Assembly (NCBI GenBank): GCA_019119205.1
Contig: DWXK01000020.1
Span: forward strand, 1-40,552
DNA: 40,552 nt
Source of the DNA: Candidatus Mediterraneibacter intestinavium
GTDB taxonomy: Bacteria; Bacillota; Clostridia; Lachnospirales; Lachnospiraceae
Direction of reading: 5' to 3'
The notes below the pieces were generated by a model. That model made no database searches, was not told the origin of the DNA, and saw only the letters and a program-made list of their open reading frames with translations. The position numbers and the translations under genes are program-made. Of this stretch, positions 22,918-32,755 are shown in pieces. Position 1 is the first letter of the stretch. The number at the start of each line of letters is the position of its first letter.

Positions 22918-24387
22918 TTACTCCAGCCGCGGCACTTCCTGCCCCCGCAGCTGTATGATCGGTCCGCCTGTCCCCTCGATATATTCTCTGGTGATGGTGA
23001 CCTGTCCGATGCTGTCATCCTTCGGGATCTCGTACATGATATCCAGCATGAATTCTTCAATGATCGCACGCAGCGCACGCGCTCCGGTATCTTTCTTCAT
23101 CGCCTTCTCCGCGATCGCTTCCAGCGCTCCGTCGTCAAAATCCAGTTTGACTTCATCCAGGGCGAGAAGCTTCTGATACTGTTTCAATATCGCGTTTTTC
23201 GGCTCCTTTAAGATCTTCACGAGCATATCCTTATCCAGCCCCTTCAGGGTAAAGATGATCGGCAGACGTCCCAGGAACTACGGGATCATACCGAATTTTC
23301 TCAGATCCTCTACTGTCACTTTGGACAGCAGATCCTTATCATGCTCATATTTATCCTTCAGTTCCGCGTTAAATCCCATAGATGTCTTCTTCTGGAGCCT
23401 CTCTTTGATGATCTCTTCCAGGTCCGGAAATGCACCGCCGCAGATAAAGAGGATGTTCTTCGTATTTACCGTAGTCAGAGGCACCATAGCATTCTTGCTG
23501 TTCGCTCCCACGGGCACCTCCACCTCACTTCCTTCCAGAAGCTTGAGCATCCCCTGCTGAACAGACTCTCCGCTCACATCCCTCTGGTTGGAGTTCCGTT
23601 TCTTCGCGATCTTGTCGATCTCATCGATAAAGATGATCCCCTGCTCGGCGCGCTCCACATCGTTGTCCGCAGCGGCAAGAAGTTTTGATACCACGCTCTC
23701 GATATCGTCGCCTATGTACCCCGCCTCTGTGAGAGATGTCGCATCCGTAATGGCGAGCGGCACATCCAGGAGGCGCGCCAGCGTCTTAACCAGGTAGGTC
23801 TTCCCGCTTCCCGTCGGTCCGATCATGAGCATGTTTGACTTTTCGATCTCGATATCATCCATCGTGTCCGTCGCCACTCTCTTGTAGTGGTTATATACTG
23901 CGACAGACATCGCCTTTTTTGCATATTCCTGGCCCACCACATACTCGTCCAGTCTTGCCTTGATCTTGTGCGGCGCCGGGATAGCTTTGATATCGAGCTG
24001 ATGGAACTCCTTCGGCTTTTCCTTTTTCTTCTTGATCTTCTGGGGCTTCGGCTGCATATTCTCAAGGTCCGACATATTAAAGAACTGCACCCCCGGCATG
24101 TTCATCAGACGGTTCAGATCTATGGAACCGTTGTTCATCGCGTCAAAACTCCTCTGCATACAGTCCGGGCATACCGTGATATTGTTAGGCAGTTCGATCA
24201 TCTTCCCGGTCACGCTCTCAGGGCGGTGGCAGATAAAGCAGATCTTCTCGTATCCATCGTCGTCCTTCTCTTTCTTCTGCTCTGAAGCAGTCACTTCCGT
24301 CTTCTTGTTCTCTGAAGACTCATGTCCTGATGAGGAGCCGTCTTTTGTCTCTTCCTCATCTAATATGATAAAATCGTGATCTGACAT
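22918..24387 (-). pseudogene. clpX: ClpX ATPase interrupted by an in-frame TAG
   Basis: Reads as one 489-codon ClpX except for a TAG at 23278-23280 (codon 370). Before it: an acidic N-terminal extension (about 1-45), a zinc-binding domain (CFIC, CPDC), Walker A GPTGSGKT, sensor region and Walker [11 protein letters not shown]. After it, in the same frame: FLGRLPIIFTLKGLDKDMLV to the end, including the C-terminal small domain (KDTGARALRAIIEEFMLDIM). Family members read GMIPEFLGRLP, so Glu (GAG) has become TAG by one substitution. ClpX unfolds substrates for ClpP. The product would lack the small domain. The long extension suggests a paralogue beside the canonical clpX. Confidence 0.88.
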
Positions 24388-24446
24388 AATTTATCCCTTC
24401 CTGTCAATATAGTAGCGGCGCCAGAATGCACTGACGCCTCTTTATC

Positions 24447-24452
24447 ATTATA
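24447..24452 (-). promoter_or_regulatory. -10 element of clpX
   Basis: A perfect TATAAT on the minus strand 60 bp before the clpX ATG, with a weak TTTGTA -35 at 18 bp. The leader contains an imperfect hairpin, GGCG-T-CAG with CTG-G-CGCC. Confidence 0.4.
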
Positions 24453-24570
24453 GTACACCTGTCAGAGTTATACAAATGAACTTTTTCTAAATCAGTCCCG
24501 CGTTCAGCGCAGCACACTTGTGCCGCTGACAGCGCCGACATAATTTTTGACCATGCTGCAGTCCGCTCCT

Positions 24571-25251
24571 CTACTGTACCTCCTGCAGCCTGAGACCTGC
24601 CGTATCCGTCACCGGCAGCGAGAACACCACCGATCTCGCCTTGCTCTCCAGCCCCGCGTTCTCCATGATCGATCTCATGATCCGGTTCTTCTGCTCCGCC
24701 TTGGAAACGATAAATATCATCTCCTTCTCATCCGCGATGGACACACCCAGAAATTTCTCCGCCTTCTCCAGGCCGGTCCCTCTTGCATGGATAACGGTTC
24801 CGCCGCCCGCGCCCTCTGCCCTGGCTGCGTCCATCACTTCCTCACTGTAACCATGGTTTGCCACCACAACGATCAGTTCATATTTTGTATTTTTCATCTC
24901 GCTCTCCTCTCCTTTCTCGTAGTCCAGTCCATCCGTCAGAAACCGGAACACCTTCCTGCCTCCCACGCTGGACAGTGGGATCAGAAATGCGATCCCTGTC
25001 CCCGGCACGTCGATCCGGAATCGTTCCTCCAGCTCCCTCCGCACCGTTTTCCATGCCTCATCCGATACCACCGCCATAGTGACCGTCTTTTCTGTCACCT
25101 CCAGCCCGAGATAATCCAGCGTCTCACTGGTCGCAGTTCCCTGAGCCAGCATACAGAGCACTGACACGAGACCGTTTTCCTCATAGCAGGCGATCAGCTT
25201 TTTTCCCATCGACCTTTTTGTGATCGTCATCATCCAATATAATCCACTCAT
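24571..25251 (-). CDS. PII-like nitrogen-regulator family protein
   Basis: 226 residues with two ferredoxin-like halves. The C-terminal half (about 120-226) shows PII features: ELIVVVANHGYSEEVMDAAR, the T-loop-like GAGGGTVIHARGT and KEMIFIVSKAEQKNRIMRSI. The N-terminal half looks like a diverged copy (KKLIACYEENGLVSVLCMLA). Genes like this accompany DUF1538 membrane proteins, and here it starts 20 bp after the DUF1538 stop, so it probably senses a nucleotide and gates or regulates that transporter (inference). The stop is TAG. Confidence 0.75.
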   Translation of the reverse strand: MSGLYWMMTITKRSMGKKLIACYEENGLVSVLCMLAQGTATSETLDYLGLEVTEKTVTMAVVSDEAWKTVRRELEERFRIDVPGTGIAFLIPLSSVGGRKVFRFLTDGLDYEKGEESEMKNTKYELIVVVANHGYSEEVMDAARAEGAGGGTVIHARGTGLEKAEKFLGVSIADEKEMIFIVSKAEQKNRIMRSIMENAGLESKARSVVFSLPVTDTAGLRLQEVQ

Positions 25252-25271
25252 ATCTACACCTCACGTAGTCA

Positions 25272-26818
25272 TTAAAGTTCTATGATCTCGTCGTCCGGAA
25301 GCTGCACGGACTCCGCCGCTGCTTTGGCTGTCTCCTGCTTCTCAAGACGTCTGGAATTGATCTCATATACAAGTCCCAGGATCTGTATCGTGATCAGCGG
25401 CGTCATTGCGACCATCGCCACCACGCCGAACGCGTCCGTTACGATATCTCCTCCCACGCTCACGCAGGCGCCCATGGCAAAGGGCAGGAGAAAAGTCGCA
25501 GTCATCGGTCCGGATGCGACACCTCCCGAGTCAAAGGCGATCGCAGTAAATATCTTCGGGACAAAAAGGAGAGCGCCAGTGCCAGCACATACCCCGGAAT
25601 AATAAACCAGAATATAGATATCCCGGTCAGAACGCGTACCATCGCAAGCCCCAGTGATACTGCCACCCCCGCCGAAAGGCTCATGCTCATGGCTCCTGCC
25701 GTGATCGTCCCGGAAGTGATGCCCTCCACCTGTCTTGTCAGAACAAACACTGCCGGCTCCGCACGCACGATGAAATACCCGATGATCATCCCGATCGGTA
25801 CGATGACCCATTTATACGGATTGTCTGCCAGGATCTGTCCCAGATAATTTCCCGCCGGCATAAACCCGACATTGACTCCCGTAAGAAAAAGCACCAGACC
25901 AGCATAGGTATACACCATACCAACCGCCACTCGGATGAGCATCCTCTTCTGCATCCGCCGGAAGACCATCTGGAAGACCACGAAGAACACGATGATCGGA
26001 AGCAGGGAGACCGCCATCTCTCCTATATAATCCGGCAGTTCTTCCGCAAAGATCTTCCACAGTTCCACCGAGTCACTGATATCCGGGATACTGCTCGGAG
26101 TATACTCCGCGCTCTCCGGGCGATAGATCAGGCTCAGCACCAGAACGGAAAGGATCGGTCCTACAGAGGACAGCGCCACCAGACCGAAACTGTCGTCCTC
26201 CGCCCTCTCATCGCTTCGGATCGCAGAGATACCGATACCCAGCGACATGATAAACGGCACGGTCATGGGTCCCGTCGTCACTCCTCCCGCATCAAACGCC
26301 ACTGCGATGAAATCCCCCGGCGCCAGGAACGCCAGTGCGAACACGATAATATACAGCACGATCAGCATATGTGCAAGTGTGATATTAAAAAGCATACGCA
26401 GAAGTGATGCCACTAGAAAGAGTCCTACACCTGCTGCCACGGACAGCACAAGGACCATGTTCGGCACCGAAGGCACCTGCTCTGCAAGAACCTGCAGATC
26501 CGGTTCAGATATGGTTACGATAAATCCGAGAACGAAGCTTAAGAGAACCATCAGCCACAGCTTTTTCGTCTGCGTCATACAGGTTCCCACACTCTCACCG
26601 ATGGGTGCCATAGACATGTCCACCCCGAGCGTGAAGAACATCATTCCCGCGATCAGGAGCACTGCTCCTAAGAGAAATGCCAGCAGTATCCCCGGCTCAA
26701 CCGGAGCGATCGTAAAGCACAAAAACAATACGATCGCTATGATCGGGAGCACCGCCTTTAAAGTTTCATTGAGTTTTTCCAGTAGTTTTTCTTTTAATTT
26801 GGCTGTCTTAAAATTCAC
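25272..26818 (-). pseudogene. DUF1538 membrane transporter with a frameshift
   Basis: Two overlapping frames make one DUF1538 protein of about 515 residues. The first (from the ATG at 26818) has many membrane helices and the repeat core FDAGGVTTGPMTVPFIMSLG. At 25563-25567 the frame breaks after IIPGYVLALALSF and resumes one frame over with VPKIFTAIAFDSGGVASGPM, the equivalent core of the second repeat. One missing T in a T run (five instead of six) explains it. DUF1538 proteins are cation/proton antiporter-like in some bacteria (UmpAB). The truncated product loses the second core motif. Confidence 0.85.
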
Positions 26819-26891
26819 GCCATCCCTGCCTTTCCTGTCTCTTCCTCTTTCCTGTTCCTTTCCAGCCCGGAATTTTCAAGCCTGTCTGCGT

Positions 26892-28913
26892 TCAGCCGAG
26901 CATCTTCATAAATTCCTCCTCTGATATGATCGGAATGCCAAGTTCCCTTGCCTTCCGGTTTTTTGATGAAGTTGAGTTCACATCATTATTGATGAGATAA
27001 TTCGTCTTCGATGTCACACTCCCCGTGACCTTTCCGCCCCGCTTCTCGATCTCTTCTTTCACCTCCCTGCGGTTGGCGAAATGCTCCACACTTCCCGTGA
27101 TCACAAAATTGATTCCGCTGAAACTCTGTCCTCCTGATGGTGCTTCCTCCTCCGGGATCTCCACTTCTTCAAGAAGCCGGCGGAATATCTCCCTGTGTTC
27201 CCCGTCTGCAAAATATTCCACAAACGTCTTTGCGATGACTTCGCCCACGCCCTGGATCTCATCCAGTTCTTCCTCTGTGGCATCCGCCACGCGCTCCGGG
27301 TCATTTCCCAGCGCCTGGCAGATCATCCTCGCATTGGCGATCCCGATATTGGGGATGCCAAGGCTGTATACCAGCCGCGGCAGTGTTGTCACACGGGCAT
27401 TCTGGATGCTGGCCTGAAGATTCTGGTAAGATTTCTCACCGTATCCGTCCATGCTCTTGATCTCATCCTCATAGCGTTCCAGATGGAAGATATCCGTAAA
27501 GTCCTTCACGAACCCATTCATGATGAACTTTTCCAGGGTCGCCTCCGAGAGTCCTTCAATGTTCATGGCATCCCGGCTCGCGAACAGTGCGAACGCCTTT
27601 ACATGCTTCGCCTGGCATTTCGGATTTGCACAGAAGAGTGTCTTTGTCTCGTTCTCCATCCGGATCTGGGTCGGACCACCGCACACCGGACAGGCATCCG
27701 GGATATCCTTCACACCGCTGCGCGTCAGGTTTTCCGCGATCTGAGGGATGATCATATTTGCCTTGTAGACCTGGATCGTATCTCCCACGCCCAGTTCCAG
27801 TTCTTCCATGATACTGATGTTATGGACGCTGGCACGGCTCACTGTCGTGCCCTCCAGTTCCACAGGTTCAAAGATCGCCACCGGGTTGATCAGCCCTGTC
27901 CTGGACGGGCTCCACTCGATCTCCAGGAGGGTGGTCTCCCGTATCTCGTCCGCCCACTTAAAAGCGAAGGAGTCCCTGGGGAACTTCGCTGTCGCCCCCA
28001 GCGATTCGCCATAGGCAATGTCGTCATAGACAAGTACCAGCCCGTCGGAAGGCACGTCGTTTTCCGAGATATGCTCGGAAAACCATTTCACTTCCCCATC
28101 GATACTCTCCCTTGTGACAGGGTGATGTTCCACCACATCGAATCCCTGTCCTTTCAGCCAGTCCATCTGATACATCCTGGAGTTGTGGAAATCCACTCCG
28201 TCCGCCCTCACCAGGGTAAAAGCATAGAACCGGACGTTCCGCTTCGCCGTGATCTCATTGTTGAGCTGGCGTACAGAACCGCTGCACAGGTTCCGCGGAT
28301 TTTTATACTTCGCGTCCACGTCCTCGATCTGCGAATTGATCTTCTCAAACTCCTTATATCCGATGACCGCCTCCCCACGGAGAACGAGTTCTCCCTGATA
28401 GGGGATGGAGAGCGGGATGTTCTGGAACACCCTGGCATTGCCGGTAATGACCTCCCCCACCTCACCATTTCCGCGGGTCACGGCTTTTTCAAGGCTCCCT
28501 CCGCGGTAAGTCAGCACGATGGTCAGCCCGTCCAGCTTCCAGGAGATCACCGCCTTCTGGTCTGCCAGGAACTCTTTTAAACGCTCCACATCCTTCGTTT
28601 TATCGAGGGAGAGCATGGGGCGCTCATGGCGCTCTTTCGGGAGTTCACTGAGCACTTCATACCCCACATTAACAGTAGGGCTGGAAGCAAGAGTCGTGTT
28701 CAGCTCCTGTTCCAGTCCCTGAAGTTCATCATATAACTGATCATATTCGTAGTTACTCATGATCTCCTTGTCTTCCTGTTCATAGGCGCGCCTCGCCCTG
28801 TTCAGGAGTTCCACGAGTTCTTTCATCCTTGCCATCTTATCTGCCATATCGTCTATTATCCTCCTGCCGACTTTCTCTGTTTCTGATCCGCGTTTCTCCA
28901 TATGCCCCTTCAT
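26892..28913 (-). CDS. ligA: NAD(+)-dependent DNA ligase
   Basis: 673 residues. It seals nicks in DNA during replication and repair. Domain order: Ia (YEYDQLYDELQGLEQEL), adenylation domain with catalytic Lys126 in SWKLDGLT and GEAVIGYKEFEKIN, OB fold, zinc finger (CPVCGG, CANPKC), helix-hairpin-helix repeats, and a C-terminal BRCT (FVITGSVEHFANRREVKEEI). The ATG at 28913 has AAGGTG and nearly touches the preceding gene; an internal ATG at 28847 (MADKMARMKELV) with GGAGG 12 nt upstream is an alternative. It follows the pseudouridine synthase by 10 bp. Confidence 0.96.
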   Translation of the reverse strand: MKGHMEKRGSETEKVGRRIIDDMADKMARMKELVELLNRARRAYEQEDKEIMSNYEYDQLYDELQGLEQELNTTLASSPTVNVGYEVLSELPKERHERPMLSLDKTKDVERLKEFLADQKAVISWKLDGLTIVLTYRGGSLEKAVTRGNGEVGEVITGNARVFQNIPLSIPYQGELVLRGEAVIGYKEFEKINSQIEDVDAKYKNPRNLCSGSVRQLNNEITAKRNVRFYAFTLVRADGVDFHNSRMYQMDWLKGQGFDVVEHHPVTRESIDGEVKWFSEHISENDVPSDGLVLVYDDIAYGESLGATAKFPRDSFAFKWADEIRETTLLEIEWSPSRTGLINPVAIFEPVELEGTTVSRASVHNISIMEELELGVGDTIQVYKANMIIPQIAENLTRSGVKDIPDACPVCGGPTQIRMENETKTLFCANPKCQAKHVKAFALFASRDAMNIEGLSEATLEKFIMNGFVKDFTDIFHLERYEDEIKSMDGYGEKSYQNLQASIQNARVTTLPRLVYSLGIPNIGIANARMICQALGNDPERVADATEEELDEIQGVGEVIAKTFVEYFADGEHREIFRRLLEEVEIPEEEAPSGGQSFSGINFVITGSVEHFANRREVKEEIEKRGGKVTGSVTSKTNYLINNDVNSTSSKNRKARELGIPIISEEEFMKMLG

Positions 28914-28923
28914 CCGGTCACCT

Positions 28924-29682
28924 TTACCGTCCCGGTTCTCCTGGAGAATCCTTGATCAGCTCATATAATCCCTCTAACTCTTCATCCGTCAGTTTCCTGT
29001 ACTGACCGTCCTTCAGACCATCCAGGCGGATGTTCATGACCCGGACCCGCAGCAGGTCCCGGACCTCGTACCCGAGGGCGCTGCACATCCTGCGGATCTG
29101 CCGGTTCAGCCCCTGGGTCAGGATAATGAAAAACGTGTACTTCCCGATCTGCTTTACCTCGCAGGGTCTGGTCACTGTATCAAGGATCGGGACGCCGGAT
29201 GCCATTTTCTCAAGAAATTCCGGCGTGATCTCATGATCCACAGTCACCTTGTACTCCTTTTCATGGCGGTTCGCCGCGCGCATCATCCGGTTGATGATAT
29301 CCCCGTTGTTGGTCATGAGAAGGAGTCCGTGGGAGTCCTTATCCAGCCTTCCGATGTACGTCACCCGGACCGGATAATCCAGGAATCTCACGATACTGTT
29401 CCTCTCTCTCCGCTCCTCGGTACAGACGATACCCTTCGGCTTGTTCACGGCAAGGACCACCATCTCATCCTGCTTTGAGACAACTTTATGCCCCACTTTC
29501 ACGACCTGCCCCGGAACGATCCTCATCCCGGTCCGAGCCCTCTCTCCGTCCACGGTCACACGTCCGCTCTCGATCAGGCGGTCAGCTTCCCGTCTGGAGC
29601 AGACTCCCGCCTCACTCAAATATTTGTTCAGCCTCACAGGCTCCTTTTTCTGTAGAAATTCTTCACTGATCCGATTACTCAC
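28924..29682 (-). CDS. rluF: rRNA pseudouridine synthase, RluF/RsuA family
   Basis: 252 residues from the GTG at 29682, which has GGAG 9 nt upstream and overlaps the preceding stop; a TTG at 29688 is the alternative. N-terminal S4 RNA-binding domain (VRLNKYLSEAGVCSRREADRLI), then the catalytic domain with Asp in YIGRLDKDSHGLLLMTNNG and the late motif GLNRQIRRMCSALGYEV. It converts a uridine of 23S rRNA to pseudouridine; RluF-type rather than RluB by motif, with moderate certainty. Confidence 0.88.
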   Translation of the reverse strand: MSNRISEEFLQKKEPVRLNKYLSEAGVCSRREADRLIESGRVTVDGERARTGMRIVPGQVVKVGHKVVSKQDEMVVLAVNKPKGIVCTEERRERNSIVRFLDYPVRVTYIGRLDKDSHGLLLMTNNGDIINRMMRAANRHEKEYKVTVDHEITPEFLEKMASGVPILDTVTRPCEVKQIGKYTFFIILTQGLNRQIRRMCSALGYEVRDLLRVRVMNIRLDGLKDGQYRKLTDEELEGLYELIKDSPGEPGR

Positions 29683-30832
29683 TGCCAAACACTCCGCTTA
29701 TACTGTTATCTGTAAAAAATGTATTTCCGCTGTAAAGGAACAGCACATCCGTGATCCGGTAGGTGTCCATAAGATCCTCGACCGTCCCGCTGTAATATCT
29801 GGGATCCACCACCACGATCTCTCTGTAGTAAGGCGTCAGGAACGGGATAAAACAGTTCGCAAAAGAATCCTTGATGACAAGGAGACGATCCTGACTTGTG
29901 GAGACAGTGCGGATATCCAACACAGATGTGCTGTCTCCCAGATAAACTCCATACTGATCTCTGGACTGCAGCTTGGACGAATCATACAGAGACGTGGTCC
30001 GCTTTCCCTCATCTACATAATTTACGATCAGGTCATTGTCCCCCTGGGTCGGTGCGTAGATATCGATCTGCTCCTTCTCCCCCAGCCCCACGCCGCTGCG
30101 CGCCGCGAGCCTTCCGGTAAAATCATTGGAGACCGCATAAGACACATACTTGTCCGAGACATCCTCGCCGATCCCGAGGGTTGGCGCCGCGCTCTGGAAG
30201 ACATAGAACGCTCCAAGCGCAGTCCAGTGCTGGTCTGTTTTATAATATATCTTTTCACTTTTGTGCTTGTTCAATACAGACACAGCGTCGATCCAGTTCA
30301 CAGAATCCCCCAATTCCCTCTGGACCATACTGATCATCTGTGTCTGATCCTCCACAGAAGCAAGAGCGGGCAGGCTGTCGCTGAGCACGCACGCCGCATC
30401 CGGCACGAGGATCATATTGACCGGGATATCCGGATAAGAGTCTTTAAAACTCCTGATGGATTCCAGGTTTGCCGAAAGGTCTTCCTGGTCCGCCACCTGG
30501 ATATCCTGGAGGAGCTGTCCGCCTTTTCCGATCAGCACTCCGTTCTCCATCCGGCTTCCGCCGATCCGGTCCGCAGTCACCTTTGCCCCCCGCAGTGCAT
30601 CCCTCGCCATGAACTGATCGCTCAGATAGTTTTCAAACTGTTCTGCAAAATCTCCCGTCACGATCGTCGACCAGTTGAATTTCGGCATGGATGCCAGCAC
30701 TCTGTTCTCCGCATCCGAACTCTCCCTGTCCGGGATGACCAGGTTGATGACCGCCACCAGAAGAAGGACCAATATGAAGATCTTTCCGATCAGGCTCTCT
30801 GTCCTGCCGTTCTTTCTTTTTCTGCTTCTCAT
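29675..30832 (-). CDS. DHHW-family protein (AlgJ/AlgX-like, surface polymer acylation)
   Basis: 385 residues. A basic N-terminus and one membrane anchor (LIGKIFILVLLLVAVINLVI) place the rest outside the cell. The outer domain is an SGNH-like fold: YYKTDQHWTALGAFYVF carries the DHHW signature (here D-Q-H-W), and LLVIKDSFANCFIPFLTPYY corresponds to the Ser block. These proteins accept acyl groups from MBOAT partners in alginate and other exopolysaccharide O-acetylation systems. It lies 9 bp after the MBOAT gene and overlaps the pseudouridine synthase start by 8 nt. Confidence 0.88.
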   Translation of the reverse strand: MRSRKRKNGRTESLIGKIFILVLLLVAVINLVIPDRESSDAENRVLASMPKFNWSTIVTGDFAEQFENYLSDQFMARDALRGAKVTADRIGGSRMENGVLIGKGGQLLQDIQVADQEDLSANLESIRSFKDSYPDIPVNMILVPDAACVLSDSLPALASVEDQTQMISMVQRELGDSVNWIDAVSVLNKHKSEKIYYKTDQHWTALGAFYVFQSAAPTLGIGEDVSDKYVSYAVSNDFTGRLAARSGVGLGEKEQIDIYAPTQGDNDLIVNYVDEGKRTTSLYDSSKLQSRDQYGVYLGDSTSVLDIRTVSTSQDRLLVIKDSFANCFIPFLTPYYREIVVVDPRYYSGTVEDLMDTYRITDVLFLYSGNTFFTDNSISGVFGSE

Positions 30833-30841
30833 ATCTCCACC

Positions 30842-32251
30842 TTAAAATCTGAAATACAAAAACGGGTTATAGCTTCCTGTCACAAGATATGCGATCGAGA
30901 TAAAGTACATCCCGAAATACACGACCACTGTCGCCGCAGTCCGTGCCCTCCGGCTCTTCCACGCTCCCGTGATCCCCCGGACGAGCGCATATCCGATCCG
31001 GGTCGATCCCAGCACAGCAAGAAGGTATAAAAGCCAGTGGGAAAAGAGCACAAACCACGCCCCTTTATCCGCGATCCCTGCGCCTCCGCCGAACATCGCC
31101 GCCAGATAGCGGAGAGCATATCCGATGCTGGGACTGAAAAAGAACACCCAGCCGATCAGGATGAGCACAAGGGAATAAATATGCCTCACCGGCTTTGGCA
31201 GTTCATCAAGTGATGCGCCGTATACATATTTCTCCATCACGATGATCACGCCGTAGTAAACGCCCCACACGATAAAATTCCAGGCTGCTCCGTGCCACAT
31301 TCCTGTGAGCGTCCACACGATCATCAGGTTCACGATGTTCCTCACCGCGGAGCACCGGTTTCCTCCCAGCGGGATATAGACATACTCCCGGAACCAGGAG
31401 CTCAGGGAGATATGCCATCTGCGCCAGAACTCTGTGATACTCTGGGAGATGTACGGATAGTCAAAGTTCTTCTTCAGCTCAAATCCGAACATCCGCGCCA
31501 GTCCCAGCGCCATATCGGAATATCCGCTGAAATCAAAATAGATCTGAAATGCATACGAGATACACCCGAGCCATGCCATGAGCATGGACATCTGGCTCGC
31601 CGGCATATCTGAGATCTGCTGGAATATCTCTCCGGTCATGTTGGCGATGACCGCCTTCTTCGCAAGTCCTCTGATAAAGAGCATCGCCCCCTGCCCAAGC
31701 TTTGCCGCGCTGGTCCTTCTGTTCGTGAGCTGTTCTTCTATATCCACATACCGCACGATCGGTCCTGCGATCAGCTGCGGGAACATGGCGATATACAGCG
31801 CATAATTCAGGATATTTTTCTGCGCCCCTGTCTTTTTCCTGTAAACATCAATGATATATGTCAGGCTCTGAAACGTATAGAAAGACAGGCCGATCGGCAT
31901 AGGGAGTTCCCGGTACGGGATCTCCACAGGAAGGATCCCGCTCAGCATATCAAGGACAAATGCATAATACTTGAAAAAAGCAAGGATAGCCACATTCGCG
32001 GCGACGGCAAAGACAACACTGTGCTTTGCCTTCACCGGATCATCAGATTTCCGGTCTATATCGAGACCGCAGAAATAGTTCAGGAGAATGGAGAGTACCA
32101 TCAGGATCACATAGACCGGCTCTCCCCACGCGTAGAACAGAATGCTCGCAGCGAGCAATACGATATTCTTCCATTTTTCCGGAATGATATAGTAAACTGC
32201 CAGCGCCGCCGGCAGAAACAGAAACAAAAAAGTAATACTGCTGAATACCAT
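30842..32251 (-). CDS. MBOAT O-acyltransferase (AlgI/DltB-like)
   Basis: 469 residues with about ten membrane segments. The catalytic His is in GMWHGAAWNFIVWG near residue 325, and the family block QSITEFWRRWHISLSSWFRE precedes it. YISQ and FDFSGYSDMALGLARMFG are other AlgI-like motifs. It moves acyl groups across the membrane to a partner such as the DHHW protein. It follows the DUF4358 gene and precedes DHHW, forming the core of the acylation cassette. Confidence 0.94.
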   Translation of the reverse strand: MVFSSITFLFLFLPAALAVYYIIPEKWKNIVLLAASILFYAWGEPVYVILMVLSILLNYFCGLDIDRKSDDPVKAKHSVVFAVAANVAILAFFKYYAFVLDMLSGILPVEIPYRELPMPIGLSFYTFQSLTYIIDVYRKKTGAQKNILNYALYIAMFPQLIAGPIVRYVDIEEQLTNRRTSAAKLGQGAMLFIRGLAKKAVIANMTGEIFQQISDMPASQMSMLMAWLGCISYAFQIYFDFSGYSDMALGLARMFGFELKKNFDYPYISQSITEFWRRWHISLSSWFREYVYIPLGGNRCSAVRNIVNLMIVWTLTGMWHGAAWNFIVWGVYYGVIIVMEKYVYGASLDELPKPVRHIYSLVLILIGWVFFFSPSIGYALRYLAAMFGGGAGIADKGAWFVLFSHWLLYLLAVLGSTRIGYALVRGITGAWKSRRARTAATVVVYFGMYFISIAYLVTGSYNPFLYFRF

Positions 32252-32269
32252 GTTCTCTTTCCCTCTCCC

Positions 32270-32755
32270 CTACAGACTACTGTCAAACACAGACCTGTAT
32301 TCTCCGGCCTGTGATGATACCGCGAAGAAGATAAACCTGCCCCGCACGCTCTGCTGAGCGTCTTCGAGCAGCCTTACCTCATCGGATCCATATCCCTCAA
32401 AGGCCGCGATCCGCGCCTGGGTCCTCTCATCAAGGGCGTCTGTGACTTCCTGGATCTGCTCCCTGCTCTTCACCTTGATCAGAAGCACTTCCTCCACAGA
32501 CATGCTGGATTCTGACGCATAGTACATCACACCGTCATAGTCCGCGCTGTTCAGCCCGAAATTCCGTTTCAGCATCCGTTCACTCATCTCTGTGAGGTTT
32601 TCCGTATCGATGGACGCGCTCACGGCTTCCGACACCTGTTCAAAAGACTTGTTGCTCCCGCTGGTAAAAAGCATCAGAACGACCACGTAGATCAGGATAA
32701 CTGCCAGTACGATATATTTTGCCACCTCCGGCAGCCCGGGTCTCTTCTCCATCAT
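32270..32755 (-). CDS. DUF4358 membrane-anchored protein
   Basis: 161 residues starting at the ATG at 32755, which overlaps the SGNH stop as ATGA, with GGAGGTGG upstream. One N-terminal membrane helix (AKYIVLAVILIYVVVLMLFT) is followed by an outside domain rich in Glu and Gln (FGLNSADYDGVMYYASESSM, EVLLIKVKSREQIQEVTDAL), which matches DUF4358. These often have a lipid or membrane anchor; function unknown. Position inside the MBOAT-DHHW cassette implies a role in surface polymer acylation. The stop is TAG. Confidence 0.75.
   Translation of the reverse strand: MMEKRPGLPEVAKYIVLAVILIYVVVLMLFTSGSNKSFEQVSEAVSASIDTENLTEMSERMLKRNFGLNSADYDGVMYYASESSMSVEEVLLIKVKSREQIQEVTDALDERTQARIAAFEGYGSDEVRLLEDAQQSVRGRFIFFAVSSQAGEYRSVFDSSL

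Noticed and set aside
25500..25811. Second DUF1538 reading frame as its own gene
   Set aside because: It has no start signal, and its upstream part is antiparallel noise; only the part after 25567 continues the DUF1538 protein.
27195..28580. 461-codon plus-strand open frame
   Set aside because: Antisense shadow of ligA; no family features.
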